From positions 130,743 through 194,742 of the forward strand of contig NZ_KK211307.1 of the NCBI RefSeq assembly GCF_000621565.1: a stretch of 64,000 nt of DNA. The letters are read 5' to 3'. Position 1 is the stretch's first letter. Every line of letters starts with the position of its first letter. The notes under the pieces are model-generated. The model saw only the letters and a list, made by a program, of their open reading frames with translations. It did not search any database and was not told where the DNA came from. Shown in pieces: positions 51,419-60,245 of this stretch. A program made the position numbers and the translations under genes. The stretch comes from Butyrivibrio sp. LB2008 (lineage in GTDB: Bacteria; Bacillota; Clostridia; Lachnospirales; Lachnospiraceae).

Positions 51419-52597
51419 ATGGATAATTTCACTTTTTATTCGCCAACCTATTTTGTTTTCGGCAAAGACACCGAGAACAGCGCGGGGGAGTATGTAAAAA
51501 GATTTGGAGGAAGTAAAGTTCTCATTCATTACGGCGGCGGAAGCGTCATAAGAAGCGGACTTTTGGACAGGGTAAAAAAATCTCTTGAAAAAGAGGGAAT
51601 TTCATATAAGGAACTTGGCGGAGTAAAGCCAAATCCAAGAAGCGGTCTTGTATATGAAGGAATTGAACTTTGTAAGAAAGAGAAGATTGACTTTGTTCTT
51701 GCCGTCGGAGGAGGAAGTACTATAGATTCATCAAAGGCTATCGCGGCAGGAACTCTGTACGACGGAGACTTCTGGGATTTCTATCAGGGCAAAAAGCCTA
51801 TTGAGAAGGCGCTTCCCGTAGGAACAATTCTTACGATCGCAGCAGCGGGCAGTGAAGGAAGTCCGGATTCCGTTATAACAAAAGAAGAGGGAATGTTTAA
51901 GAGGGGCGTTGGCTCGGATGCTCTTCGCCCTAAGTTCAGTATTCTTAATCCCGCACTTACTCAGACACTCCCGCCTTATCAGACTGCTGCCGGTGCTACA
52001 GATATAATGGCACATCTCTACGAGAGATATCTTACAAATACCAAGGATGTTGAAGTTACTGACCGAATGATCGAGGCGCTTCTTCTTACAATGAAGCATG
52101 AGACACCGAGAGTAATCGAAGATCCGAACAACTACGAGGCAAGAGCAAATATCATGTGGGCAGGCATGATGGCACATAACAATTCCTGCGGCGTCGGAAG
52201 AAGTCAGGACTGGAACAGCCACAATATCGAGCATGAGCTTTCTGCGTTATATGACTGTGCACACGGCGCAGGGCTTGCTGTTACGATGCCTGCGGTATTT
52301 AACTATGTAATGGATCATGATGTTATGAGATTTGCAAAGGTCGCAACAAGAGTATGGGGATGTCAGATGGACTTTGATCATCCTGAAGTTACGGCAAAAG
52401 AAGGAATCGAAGCACTCAGAAACTTCCTGATATCTATAGGAATGCCAAAGAATTTTGAAGAGCTTGGCGCAAAGGAAGAAGATATTCCTAAGCTTGTCGA
52501 GGTTCTTTGCAGAGGCGACGGAAGAGACGGAAGCATAAGCGGTTTCGTGACTTTAAATGAAGATGATTGTACTAAGATTTATAAGATGATGATATAA
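51419..52597 (+). CDS. Iron-containing alcohol dehydrogenase (BdhA/YqhD-like)
   Basis: A 392-residue NAD(P)H-dependent group III alcohol dehydrogenase. The cofactor domain has VLIHYGGGSVIRSGLLDRV and AVGGGSTIDSSKAIAAG. The iron-binding residues lie in ATDIMAHLYERY, HNIEHELSALYDCAHGAGLAV, where Asp and three His line up. It opens with MDNFTFYSPTYFVFGKDTE, typical of the butanol dehydrogenase/YqhD branch. It likely reduces aldehydes in fermentation. The start overlaps AGGAAAGG-type upstream site. Divergent from the AraC gene. Confidence 0.9.
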   Translation: MDNFTFYSPTYFVFGKDTENSAGEYVKRFGGSKVLIHYGGGSVIRSGLLDRVKKSLEKEGISYKELGGVKPNPRSGLVYEGIELCKKEKIDFVLAVGGGSTIDSSKAIAAGTLYDGDFWDFYQGKKPIEKALPVGTILTIAAAGSEGSPDSVITKEEGMFKRGVGSDALRPKFSILNPALTQTLPPYQTAAGATDIMAHLYERYLTNTKDVEVTDRMIEALLLTMKHETPRVIEDPNNYEARANIMWAGMMAHNNSCGVGRSQDWNSHNIEHELSALYDCAHGAGLAVTMPAVFNYVMDHDVMRFAKVATRVWGCQMDFDHPEVTAKEGIEALRNFLISIGMPKNFEELGAKEEDIPKLVEVLCRGDGRDGSISGFVTLNEDDCTKIYKMMI

Positions 52598-52612
52598 AAA
52601 AATTCGTATAAA

Positions 52613-52651
52613 TGCAGGGGGACTGTCTCATTTGGCAGTCTTCCTGTTTTA
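52613..52651 (+). terminator. Terminator after alcohol dehydrogenase gene
   Basis: A stem with CAGGG/CCTG and GACTG/CAGTC pairing and a T-run. Confidence 0.6.
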
Positions 52652-52707
52652 TATTGCGTACTCTTCATATATAATATAATGAACAAAAGTTATATGGAGA
52701 TACAGAA

Positions 52708-54015
52708 ATGAAACTTAACTACAAGAGAACAATACTAATCGGATTTGCATTTCTTTCAATCTGCGCATTCTGGCAGTTTTACGACAACGAGATCCCAAAG
52801 ATCTTAAAGTACAGCTTTGGACTCGGTGAGACTGCGACAGGTGTTGTAATGGCACTTGATAACGTGTTTGCGCTTTTTCTTTTGCCCCTATTCGGAAATC
52901 TGTCTGACAAGACGGACTGTAGGATCGGTAAAAGAATGCCATATATACTTATAGGAACAGTACTTTCGGTTTCTCTTTTGTACGCACTTATCGCGGTTGC
53001 AAGAGAGAGCGGAAATCTTCTGATGTTCATGTTTGGACTTCTTTTTATTCTGTTTGCAATGGGAATTTACAGGTCGCCGGCGGTTTCGCTTATGCCGGAT
53101 TTAACTCCCGCGCCGCTTCGAAGTTCCGGAAATGCGATAATCAATCTCATGGGAACGGTTGGCGGAATCTTTGTTCTTGTAATGACCAAAGTTATGTTAA
53201 AAGAAGCTGACGATCCCGCAAAGACAGATTACATGCCTTTTGTCATCAGCATCATTATATGCATGGTACTGTCGGTCGGAGTTTTGTTTTTTACCATAAA
53301 TGAAAAGAAAATAAAAAAAGAAATCGAAGATCAGGGTGGACTTAAGTCTTTCGCAGAAGAGCTTGAAAAAGAGGTTTCTGAAAATAAAGACAAGAGCAGT
53401 ATGCCTCCTGAAGTAAAAAGAAGTCTGATTTTCCTTCTGGTCTCGGTATTTTTCTGGTATACAGCGTATAATGCGGTGACTACGGCTTTTTCGCGATTTG
53501 TCGGAGAGGTGTGGAATCTTCATAACAATGATTACGCTACATGTCTTCTTGTTGCGACGGTTGCGGCTACATTAAGTTACATTCCGATTGCCTATATATC
53601 TGCAAGGATAGGAAGAAAAAAGACCATTCTTGCCGGAATCCTTTTGATGGGGGCAAGTTTCATAATTACAGGTTTTTATCCGCACTTTTCTTTTTCAATA
53701 AATGCCTTTTTTGCATTTGTGGGAATAGGCTGGGCGGCCATCAATGTCAATTCTTATCCGATGGTTGTTGAGATGTGCAAGGCGGATGAGATAGGAAAGT
53801 ATACCGGAATGTATTATACGTTTTCCATGGCGGCGCAGGTATTTACTCCTGTATTTTCGGGATATCTGCTCGAGCATATTTCTTACAAGACGTTGTTCCC
53901 TTATTCGTTCATATTCTCGGGACTTGCGTTTGCCACAATGCTTATGGTAAAGCACGGAGATACGAGACCTTGCAAGAAGGGCAGTATTCTTGAGAACTTT
54001 GATGTTGATGATTAG
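52708..54015 (+). CDS. MFS sugar transporter (SLC45/GPH-like)
   Basis: A 435-residue secondary carrier with about twelve membrane helices. The loop between helices 2 and 3 reads GNLSDKTDCRIGKRMPYILIG, like the SDrt..GrR.P motif of SLC45 and GPH-type sugar carriers. The central cytoplasmic loop (about residues 195-235) is charged. The second half has a matching loop (ISARIGRKKTILAGILLMG). Downstream within 1 kb lies the mannan locus, so import of manno-oligosaccharides or mannosides is plausible but unproven. GGAGA precedes the ATG. It is separated from the locus by one small gene and a terminator. Confidence 0.8.
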   Translation: MKLNYKRTILIGFAFLSICAFWQFYDNEIPKILKYSFGLGETATGVVMALDNVFALFLLPLFGNLSDKTDCRIGKRMPYILIGTVLSVSLLYALIAVARESGNLLMFMFGLLFILFAMGIYRSPAVSLMPDLTPAPLRSSGNAIINLMGTVGGIFVLVMTKVMLKEADDPAKTDYMPFVISIIICMVLSVGVLFFTINEKKIKKEIEDQGGLKSFAEELEKEVSENKDKSSMPPEVKRSLIFLLVSVFFWYTAYNAVTTAFSRFVGEVWNLHNNDYATCLLVATVAATLSYIPIAYISARIGRKKTILAGILLMGASFIITGFYPHFSFSINAFFAFVGIGWAAINVNSYPMVVEMCKADEIGKYTGMYYTFSMAAQVFTPVFSGYLLEHISYKTLFPYSFIFSGLAFATMLMVKHGDTRPCKKGSILENFDVDD

Positions 54016-54143
54016 TCTGATTGTCAGTGAAATTCTATACTAAATATAATGTTCAAAAATAAGTCACAAAGGGTTCATACCTTTCTGTTGTTTGGCAGAT
54101 ATAATGGTGATTGTTATTTGGGGATAACAGAAAGGAAGGGTGT

Positions 54144-54524
54144 ATGAAATACTTAAAGGAACATTGGCCGGTCTTGTTGGTGGCGGTCACAACAATTTTT
54201 TGTATATTTGAATGGTTTGTATCAGGGACAGTAGACGCAGGTGATGTTATCTTCTTCTTTATTTTGTGCTTTGGATTCATAATTCCTGTAAGCTTACTGA
54301 TAGCATCTGCGTGGTACGGTTATAAGATCAGGAATGCAAAGAAATGGCTTATGTGTTTGGCTTTTTGTATTCCGGGAGTATTACTGCTTATCATAGCGGC
54401 AAAATCACTTCTTATCTTTGCTTCATTACCGTTTATCATACCTTCACTTATAGCATCGCTTATTGGTATGGCAATTGGATGTCTTATATGGAAAGCAAGG
54501 AATATGGAGAATAATCCTGCATAA
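54144..54524 (+). CDS. Small four-helix membrane protein
   Basis: A 126-residue protein of unrecognised family with four hydrophobic segments (WPVLLVAVTTIFCIFEWFV, VIFFFILCFGFIIPVSLLIA, LMCLAFCIPGVLLLIIAA, SLPFIIPSLIASLIGMAIG). The ATG at 54144 follows AGAAAGGAAGG; a TTG at 54111 is in frame but lacks a site. It lies between the carrier and the mannan operon, and a terminator follows. Confidence 0.7.
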   Translation: MKYLKEHWPVLLVAVTTIFCIFEWFVSGTVDAGDVIFFFILCFGFIIPVSLLIASAWYGYKIRNAKKWLMCLAFCIPGVLLLIIAAKSLLIFASLPFIIPSLIASLIGMAIGCLIWKARNMENNPA

Positions 54525-54531
54525 TATTAGG

Positions 54532-54566
54532 GCAGCTTCTCGAAAAAAGAGAAGCTGTTCTTTTTT
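54532..54566 (+). terminator. Terminator before mannan locus
   Basis: AGCTTCTC (54534-54541) pairs with GAGAAGCT (54549-54556); a T-run follows. Confidence 0.8.
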
Positions 54567-54660
54567 ATATCAAATTGCTTTCCTATGATATAAAAAAGCT
54601 ATTGAAAAAAAGATTGATATGTGCAATATTTAAGTAAAATACAAACGCGCTATATTTGAG

Positions 54661-54676
54661 TTAAGTTAATTTAATT
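54661..54676 (+). promoter_or_regulatory. Operator candidate for mannan operon
   Basis: TTAAGTTAATTTAATT is found here and identically at 62481-62496, upstream of the first lacI gene. It has partial dyad symmetry (TTAA spaced repeats). A TTGAGT (54656-54661) overlaps its start and could be a -35 box, but the -10 is unclear. It is 46 bases before the ROK start. Confidence 0.6.
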
Positions 54677-54721
54677 AAAATATGGATTGAGTTTTTTTGA
54701 TAAGAACGGAGGGGAATGCAG

Positions 54722-55579
54722 ATGTTTGGCGCGATAGAAGCAGGTGGAACAAAGATGGTTTTGGCAGTTGGGGACAACAAGTCAAATATTGTAGATATTA
54801 CAGAGATAAAAACGAGAAGTCCGAGGGAAACAATTCCTGAGATTATGGATTTTTTTGGAAATTATGACATTGAAGGCATGGGAATAGGAGCGTTCGGCCC
54901 CGTGTGCCTTGACAAAAACTCGGCGAGTTACGGAAAAATTGGGAAAAGCCCGAAACTGGAATGGGTGGGTTTTTCATGGATGGAAGCTTTAGGTAAAGCA
55001 GATTATCCGGTGACAATAGATACCGATGTCAATGCGGCATGTCTGGGCGAAGTCAAATATGGAAACGGAAAAGGGCTGAAAAACGTAATCTACATAACAA
55101 TAGGTACCGGAATCGGAGTGGGAGTTTATGCTGAAGGCAAGCTCCTCCATGGAGCGCTCCATCCCGAGGCAGGGCATATTCTTTTGCCTGTGAGCGGTAG
55201 AGACGATTTTGAAGGAATCTGTCCGTATCATAAGAACTGTTTTGAAGGACTGGCATCGGGACCTGCAATAGAGGCTCACTATGGCAAAAAGCCGCAGCAT
55301 TTGCTTGATGATATGAGCGTTTGGGAGCAGGAAGCAGACTACATCGGAAAGGCATTGATGCAATATATATGTTGCTATTGCCCTGAGAAGATTATACTCG
55401 GAGGTGGTGTCATGCATATAGAAAAGCTCTTTCCCATGATCCGTGAGAAAACTCTTTCCTATCTGAACGGATATATTGATACAAAAGAGATGCAGGATAT
55501 TGAAAGTTATATAACACCGGCGGGACTTATGGGGCAGCAGGGAATAAAAGGAGCATTATTTTTGGCATCACTTAAATAA
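54722..55579 (+). CDS. ROK family sugar kinase (fructokinase/mannokinase-like)
   Basis: A 285-residue kinase. The ATP-binding strand is FGAIEAGGTKMVLAVGD, the sugar site is TIGTGIGVGVYAEGKLLHGALHPEAGHIL, and a zinc-binding cluster follows in GICPYHKNCFEGLASGPAIE with His in EAGHI. This pattern fits bacterial fructokinase/mannokinase types such as GmuE of the B. subtilis glucomannan operon. It would phosphorylate mannose or fructose made from mannan. The ATG at 54722 has GGAGGGG seven bases upstream; the ATG at 54716 touches it. First gene of the operon. Confidence 0.87.
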   Translation: MFGAIEAGGTKMVLAVGDNKSNIVDITEIKTRSPRETIPEIMDFFGNYDIEGMGIGAFGPVCLDKNSASYGKIGKSPKLEWVGFSWMEALGKADYPVTIDTDVNAACLGEVKYGNGKGLKNVIYITIGTGIGVGVYAEGKLLHGALHPEAGHILLPVSGRDDFEGICPYHKNCFEGLASGPAIEAHYGKKPQHLLDDMSVWEQEADYIGKALMQYICCYCPEKIILGGGVMHIEKLFPMIREKTLSYLNGYIDTKEMQDIESYITPAGLMGQQGIKGALFLASLK

Positions 55580-55616
55580 GATTAGATGAGAGATGCAGTA
55601 AATACGGAGACAATAG

Positions 55617-58082
55617 ATGGAAAAATTTGCAATAAATAACTGGATACTGAAAAGGGTATCCGATGGCAGTAAGTACAGGACAGAGGTTCCGGGGAGCGTT
55701 CTCTATACACTTCAGAATAACGGAGTAATTCCGAATCCGTTTGTGGCAGACAATGAGAAATTTGCCCTGAAAATGATGGAAGAGGATTATGAATACGAAG
55801 CTAAGTTCGATGCCGGTCATGCTCTCATGTCATCTTTGAAAAAAGAGCTTGTATTCGAAGGAATCGATACCGTTGGGGAGGTGTATCTAAACGGAAGCAA
55901 AATCCTATGTGCCTGCAACATGCACAGGACATACAGGATTGATATCACAGATTTATTAAAGGAAAAAGACAATGAATTAAAGGTCTGCATCCACTCACCT
56001 CTTAAATATATAAAGGATGCATACGGAAAAAGTGAGTGCGACGGAACGGAAGATGCCATGGAGGGCTTTGTCCACATAAGAAAAGCTCATTACATGTTCG
56101 GCTGGGATTGGGGGCCGAGAATTCCTGATGCAGGACTTTTCAGACCTGTATATATTCTTGAAATAAATACTGCGCGTATCGAGAATGTCAGGATTCATCA
56201 GAGACACTCAGGCGGTAAAGTCGGGCTACGTATTTTTATAGACAGGGCAGTTTCCGGTGATGATACAGGTCTTTCCTGTGATGTAAGTCTTACAGATCCA
56301 CATGGAAAAGAGCTTACGTATGAAGATTACAGATCAGGCGATGAAATTTTCGTCGAAGAGCCGTTACTCTGGTGGCCGGCGGGATTCGGAGAACAAAATC
56401 TCTATAGCTTAAAAGTGAGTTTAAAACTGGGAAATACGGAGCTTGATTCTTTGACAAAAAGAATCGGCCTAAGAACTCTTACCATAAACAGAAAGAAAGA
56501 TGAGTGGGGAGAGAGTTTCTCGCACTGCATAAACGGTTTTGATGTATTTGCTTTTGGCGCAGACTATATACCGGAAGATAACTATCTGACAAGAATGACA
56601 CCCGAAAGAACAAGGAAACTACTTGAAGATTGTAAATTGGCCAACTTCAATTCCATCAGGGTTTGGGGCGGCGGCTTTTTTCCGGATGATGCTTTCTATG
56701 ATATCTGCGATGAGCTTGGGATCATGGTATGGCAGGATATGATGTTTGCCTGCGGTGTCTATGACCTTACCGAGGAATTTGAAGAGAATATCAGGCTTGA
56801 AATAAAAGACAATTTAAGACGAATAGCGGATCATGCGTGCCTTGCTCTTATTTGCGGCAATAATGAAATGGAGATGTTCGTAAAAAACGGAGTATGGGTT
56901 AAGACTCATAAGCAAAAAGCAGATTATATCAAGATGTATGAATATCTCTTTCCTAAGTGGGTAAAAGAATATGCACCTGATGCGGTATACTGGCCATCCA
57001 GTCCGTCGTCGGGAGAATCTTTTGACGATCCCAACGACTTTGACCGCGGAGATGTTCACTTCTGGCAGGTATGGCATGACGGAAAACCTTTTACCGAGTA
57101 CAGAAAGTACTTCTTCAGATATCTGTCGGAGTTTGGCTTCCAGGCTCTTCCGTCAAAAAAGACACTGGAAACGGTAATGACAAGCGAAGAAGACTACAAT
57201 CTTTTTTCCTATAATATGGAAAAGCACCAGAGGAACAAATCTGCCAATTCCAAGATAATGCAGTACATGCAGGCAACTTTCAAGTATCCTACGGATTTTG
57301 ACACTTTGATTTATGCATCTCAGCTTCTGTCGGGAGAAGCGATACGATACGGTGTTGAGCACTTTAGGAGAAACAGGGGAAGATGCATGGGAACTTTGTA
57401 TTGGCAGCTAAATGACTGCTGGCCTGTTATAAGCTGGGCTTCTGTTGACTATTACGGAAGATGGAAGGCACTGCACTATTATGCCAAGAGATTTTTTGCG
57501 CCCGTGCTTCTTAGCTGTGAGGAGACGAGCACTGTATCCGAAGGCATTGAGATAAATTCCGAAAATAGCAGCTTCATACCTGCGATAAAGCTTAATATCT
57601 CCAATGAGACCATGACGGAGCGAAAGCTTACTGTGGAGTGGAAATTTAGAGACGCTTTTGGAAAAGAGATTGATGGAAAAGGACTTGAAATCGAAACTTC
57701 GGGTACCGTCGATGTAACTGTTTCTCCGCTTTCTTCAAAGTGGGTGACTGAGCAAAGCTTCCCCGGAATCGACATATATTCCTGTTATGTGTCCTTTAAG
57801 GCCATAGAAGAGGGCGAGGTGGTGTCGGAAGGCACGGCTCTTTTTGTGCCGGCGAAATATTTCCGTTTTGAAGATCCGGGGCTCACAGTAAGAATGATCT
57901 CGGAAAATGAGATAGAAATAAGTGCAAAGGCTTTTGCCAAAAATGTAGAAATAAGAAATGAGAATGACGATCTGGTGTTCTCTGACAACTTTTTTGACAT
58001 GAATCCAGGAGTAAAAGTTGTCCGTATTATCAGGGGAGATGCCAATAATCTTACGGTCAGAAGTGTTGCTGATATTCACTGA
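55617..58082 (+). CDS. GH2 beta-mannosidase
   Basis: An 821-residue exo-enzyme of family GH2 that releases mannose from the non-reducing end of beta-manno-oligosaccharides. It opens with the jelly-roll domain (NNWILKRVSDGSKYRTEVPG, EVYLNGSKILCACNMHRTY, FGWDWGPRIPDAGLFRPVYI). The catalytic barrel has WGGGFFPDDAFYDICDELG, the acid/base in ICGNNEMEM (Glu417) and the nucleophile in LSEFGFQALPS (Glu505). A C-terminal beta domain follows. No signal peptide, so cytoplasmic. The 37-bp gap to the ROK gene supports one operon. Confidence 0.93.
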   Translation: MEKFAINNWILKRVSDGSKYRTEVPGSVLYTLQNNGVIPNPFVADNEKFALKMMEEDYEYEAKFDAGHALMSSLKKELVFEGIDTVGEVYLNGSKILCACNMHRTYRIDITDLLKEKDNELKVCIHSPLKYIKDAYGKSECDGTEDAMEGFVHIRKAHYMFGWDWGPRIPDAGLFRPVYILEINTARIENVRIHQRHSGGKVGLRIFIDRAVSGDDTGLSCDVSLTDPHGKELTYEDYRSGDEIFVEEPLLWWPAGFGEQNLYSLKVSLKLGNTELDSLTKRIGLRTLTINRKKDEWGESFSHCINGFDVFAFGADYIPEDNYLTRMTPERTRKLLEDCKLANFNSIRVWGGGFFPDDAFYDICDELGIMVWQDMMFACGVYDLTEEFEENIRLEIKDNLRRIADHACLALICGNNEMEMFVKNGVWVKTHKQKADYIKMYEYLFPKWVKEYAPDAVYWPSSPSSGESFDDPNDFDRGDVHFWQVWHDGKPFTEYRKYFFRYLSEFGFQALPSKKTLETVMTSEEDYNLFSYNMEKHQRNKSANSKIMQYMQATFKYPTDFDTLIYASQLLSGEAIRYGVEHFRRNRGRCMGTLYWQLNDCWPVISWASVDYYGRWKALHYYAKRFFAPVLLSCEETSTVSEGIEINSENSSFIPAIKLNISNETMTERKLTVEWKFRDAFGKEIDGKGLEIETSGTVDVTVSPLSSKWVTEQSFPGIDIYSCYVSFKAIEEGEVVSEGTALFVPAKYFRFEDPGLTVRMISENEIEISAKAFAKNVEIRNENDDLVFSDNFFDMNPGVKVVRIIRGDANNLTVRSVADIH

Positions 58083-58139
58083 GTGAAAAATAGACTTATC
58101 ACGGAATGACCTAAAATGAATTTTTACCGGAGGAATTGT

Positions 58140-59123
58140 ATGAGTGACAAGATTTATGAACCGAGTAACGCGAATATGCAGCAGGGCGCAAGAAATGTGC
58201 TCAAATATCTGGCCGAGATCACATATGAAAAGATGATCACCGGGCAGCATACGCAGACGATGGAACAGGAAGAACTTAAGCTTATAGAGGAAAAGACGGG
58301 AAAGAAGCCGGCGCTTTTGGGCTTTGAACTTTTGTCTTATTCACCGAATATCAACTATCTCGATACAGATGATGAGTGTATGGATGAGATCGTTCACAAC
58401 AACGGAACGCTTAAGAAAGCCTGGGAATGGGCTGATGAACATGGACTTATCACATTCACATGGCACTGGTTCTCGCCTCTTTACGGCAGGTCTAAGGCTT
58501 TTTATACAGAGAATACTTCTTTTGACCCTGAAAAAGCTGCAACTGAGGGTACGGCTGAATATAATGCATTGCTCTCGGATCTTGACGTAATGGCCGGGAT
58601 ACTGAGGCCGTTTTGCGAAAAAGAAATCCCTATTTTGTGGAGACCGTTCCATGAGAGCGACGGAACATGGTTCTGGTGGGGAGCAAAAGGTGCCGAATCC
58701 GTCAAAAAACTGTATAGGATAATGTATGAGCGCTTTGTGGGCGTACATCATCTTAACAATCTTATCTGGGTGTGGAACTCGCATATTAAGGAGTTCTATC
58801 CGGGAGACGACGTTGTAGATGTGATATCGGTCGACCTTTATACCGATAAGCATGTCCATACAGCATATTCCGGGCAGTATAATGAACTTAAAGAAATAAC
58901 CGAGATGAAAAAGCCCATGATTCTTGCGGAAGTAGGTGTTCTTCCGAATCCCGAGGATGTTCACAATGAACATATAGGATGGGCGAGCTTTATGACATGG
59001 TCTCTGGATTTTTGCAGAACAGAAGAATATAACACATTTGAATTTTTGAAAGATGTATATAACAGCCCGAATGTTGTAACAAAAGAAAATCTACCTAAAT
59101 TGTATGAGGTTAAAAAGATATGA
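58140..59123 (+). CDS. GH26 beta-mannanase, intracellular
   Basis: A 327-residue clan GH-A enzyme that cleaves beta-1,4-mannan chains. Family GH26 landmarks are GQHTQTMEQ, ALLGFELLSYS, ITFTWHWFSP, the acid/base in ILWRPFHESDGTWFWWG (Glu172), LIWVWNS and the nucleophile in MILAEVGV (Glu264). There is no signal peptide or carbohydrate-binding module, which is notable as many GH26 mannanases are secreted. It would act on imported oligosaccharides, perhaps on the disaccharide or short chain level. CCGGAGG precedes the ATG at 58140. The stop overlaps the start of the next gene by 4 bases. Confidence 0.92.
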   Translation: MSDKIYEPSNANMQQGARNVLKYLAEITYEKMITGQHTQTMEQEELKLIEEKTGKKPALLGFELLSYSPNINYLDTDDECMDEIVHNNGTLKKAWEWADEHGLITFTWHWFSPLYGRSKAFYTENTSFDPEKAATEGTAEYNALLSDLDVMAGILRPFCEKEIPILWRPFHESDGTWFWWGAKGAESVKKLYRIMYERFVGVHHLNNLIWVWNSHIKEFYPGDDVVDVISVDLYTDKHVHTAYSGQYNELKEITEMKKPMILAEVGVLPNPEDVHNEHIGWASFMTWSLDFCRTEEYNTFEFLKDVYNSPNVVTKENLPKLYEVKKI

Positions 59124-60202
59124 ATGAAGTAGAAGGAATAAAGCGGATAAAAAAACTGATTGATAGAGCCAAAGCGGGTGAAGAACTGGTGCTTGGGTTC
59201 TTTGGTGGCTCGATTACTCAAGGATCTTTGTCATCTGAGCCTAAGCTGTGCTATGCGCACAGAGTTTTTGACTGGTTTAAAAAAGAGTTTCCGAATGCGA
59301 AGTTTCATTATGTGAATGCCGGAATAGGCGGAACATCCTCATGTTTTGGAGTGTCCAGAGTTTATAAGGATCTGCTTATGTACAGACCTGACTTTGTGAT
59401 AGTAGACTTTTCAGTGAATGATGATCCGACAGATCTTTTCAAAGAGACATACGAGGGACTGATCAGGCGGATATGGTACTCGGATACAGAGCCTGCAATG
59501 CTGCTGCTTAACAATGTGTACTATGACGATGGCAGAACAGCAGAGGATATACATTTAGAAGTCGGAAAGCACTACGGAATTCCCAACGTGAGTATCAAAG
59601 ATACAATATACAAGAGGATGATTGAAGGGATATATAGAAGAGATGACATTACACCGGATGGACTACATCCCAATGATCTCGGACACGAACTTTTGGCAAA
59701 AGAGATAACGGATAAGATCAGAGAAATATGCGGTATGGATGTACCTGCGGGTGAAAGAGATCAGGGAAAAGAACCTGTAACAGCAAATCGCTTTGAAGCT
59801 TCTTTAAGATATACCATTGAAAACAGTAGTCCGATATTATCGGGATTTAGAGCCGATGCGAGAGAAAAAGAAGGACATCTTGACTTTTTTAAAAATGGTT
59901 GGATAGCTACCAAAACAGGTGATTCCGTTCACTTTGAGTGTAGCGACGTAAGGACGATTGCCGTTCAATACAGAAAGACAATAAAAAGACCGGCACCCGT
60001 TGCATTGGCAGTTTTGGACGGGTGCAGGGAAAAAGCTGTTGTCCTTGATTCAAATTTTGATGAAGACTGGGGCGATTGCCTTTATTTGCAGCAGGTGCTA
60101 AATGAAAGCGAAAGAAAAGATCACACATTGGATATAGAAATAGTAAGTGCCTCGGAAGAAGACAAAAACAGTTTTTACCTGTTATCATTAATAGTATCTT
60201 AA
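59120..60202 (+). CDS. Two-domain SGNH esterase, CE17-like mannan acetylesterase candidate
   Basis: A 360-residue esterase. The SGNH blocks are FFGGSITQG (nucleophile Ser in block I), NAGIGGTSSC (Gly block II), VDFSVNDDP (Asn block III) and DGLHPNDLG (Asp/His block V). Residues about 215-360 form an added beta domain (NSSPILSGFRADAREKEGHL onward). This two-domain layout within a mannan locus suggests the CE17 class of mannan O-acetylesterases described in Roseburia; that assignment is inference. It is translationally coupled to the GH26 gene (ATGA overlap) and probably cytoplasmic. Confidence 0.75.
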   Translation: MNEVEGIKRIKKLIDRAKAGEELVLGFFGGSITQGSLSSEPKLCYAHRVFDWFKKEFPNAKFHYVNAGIGGTSSCFGVSRVYKDLLMYRPDFVIVDFSVNDDPTDLFKETYEGLIRRIWYSDTEPAMLLLNNVYYDDGRTAEDIHLEVGKHYGIPNVSIKDTIYKRMIEGIYRRDDITPDGLHPNDLGHELLAKEITDKIREICGMDVPAGERDQGKEPVTANRFEASLRYTIENSSPILSGFRADAREKEGHLDFFKNGWIATKTGDSVHFECSDVRTIAVQYRKTIKRPAPVALAVLDGCREKAVVLDSNFDEDWGDCLYLQQVLNESERKDHTLDIEIVSASEEDKNSFYLLSLIVS

Positions 60203-60245
60203 AGCAGAATCGGCGCGACATCACGATAAAGAGATTGGAGGGAAG

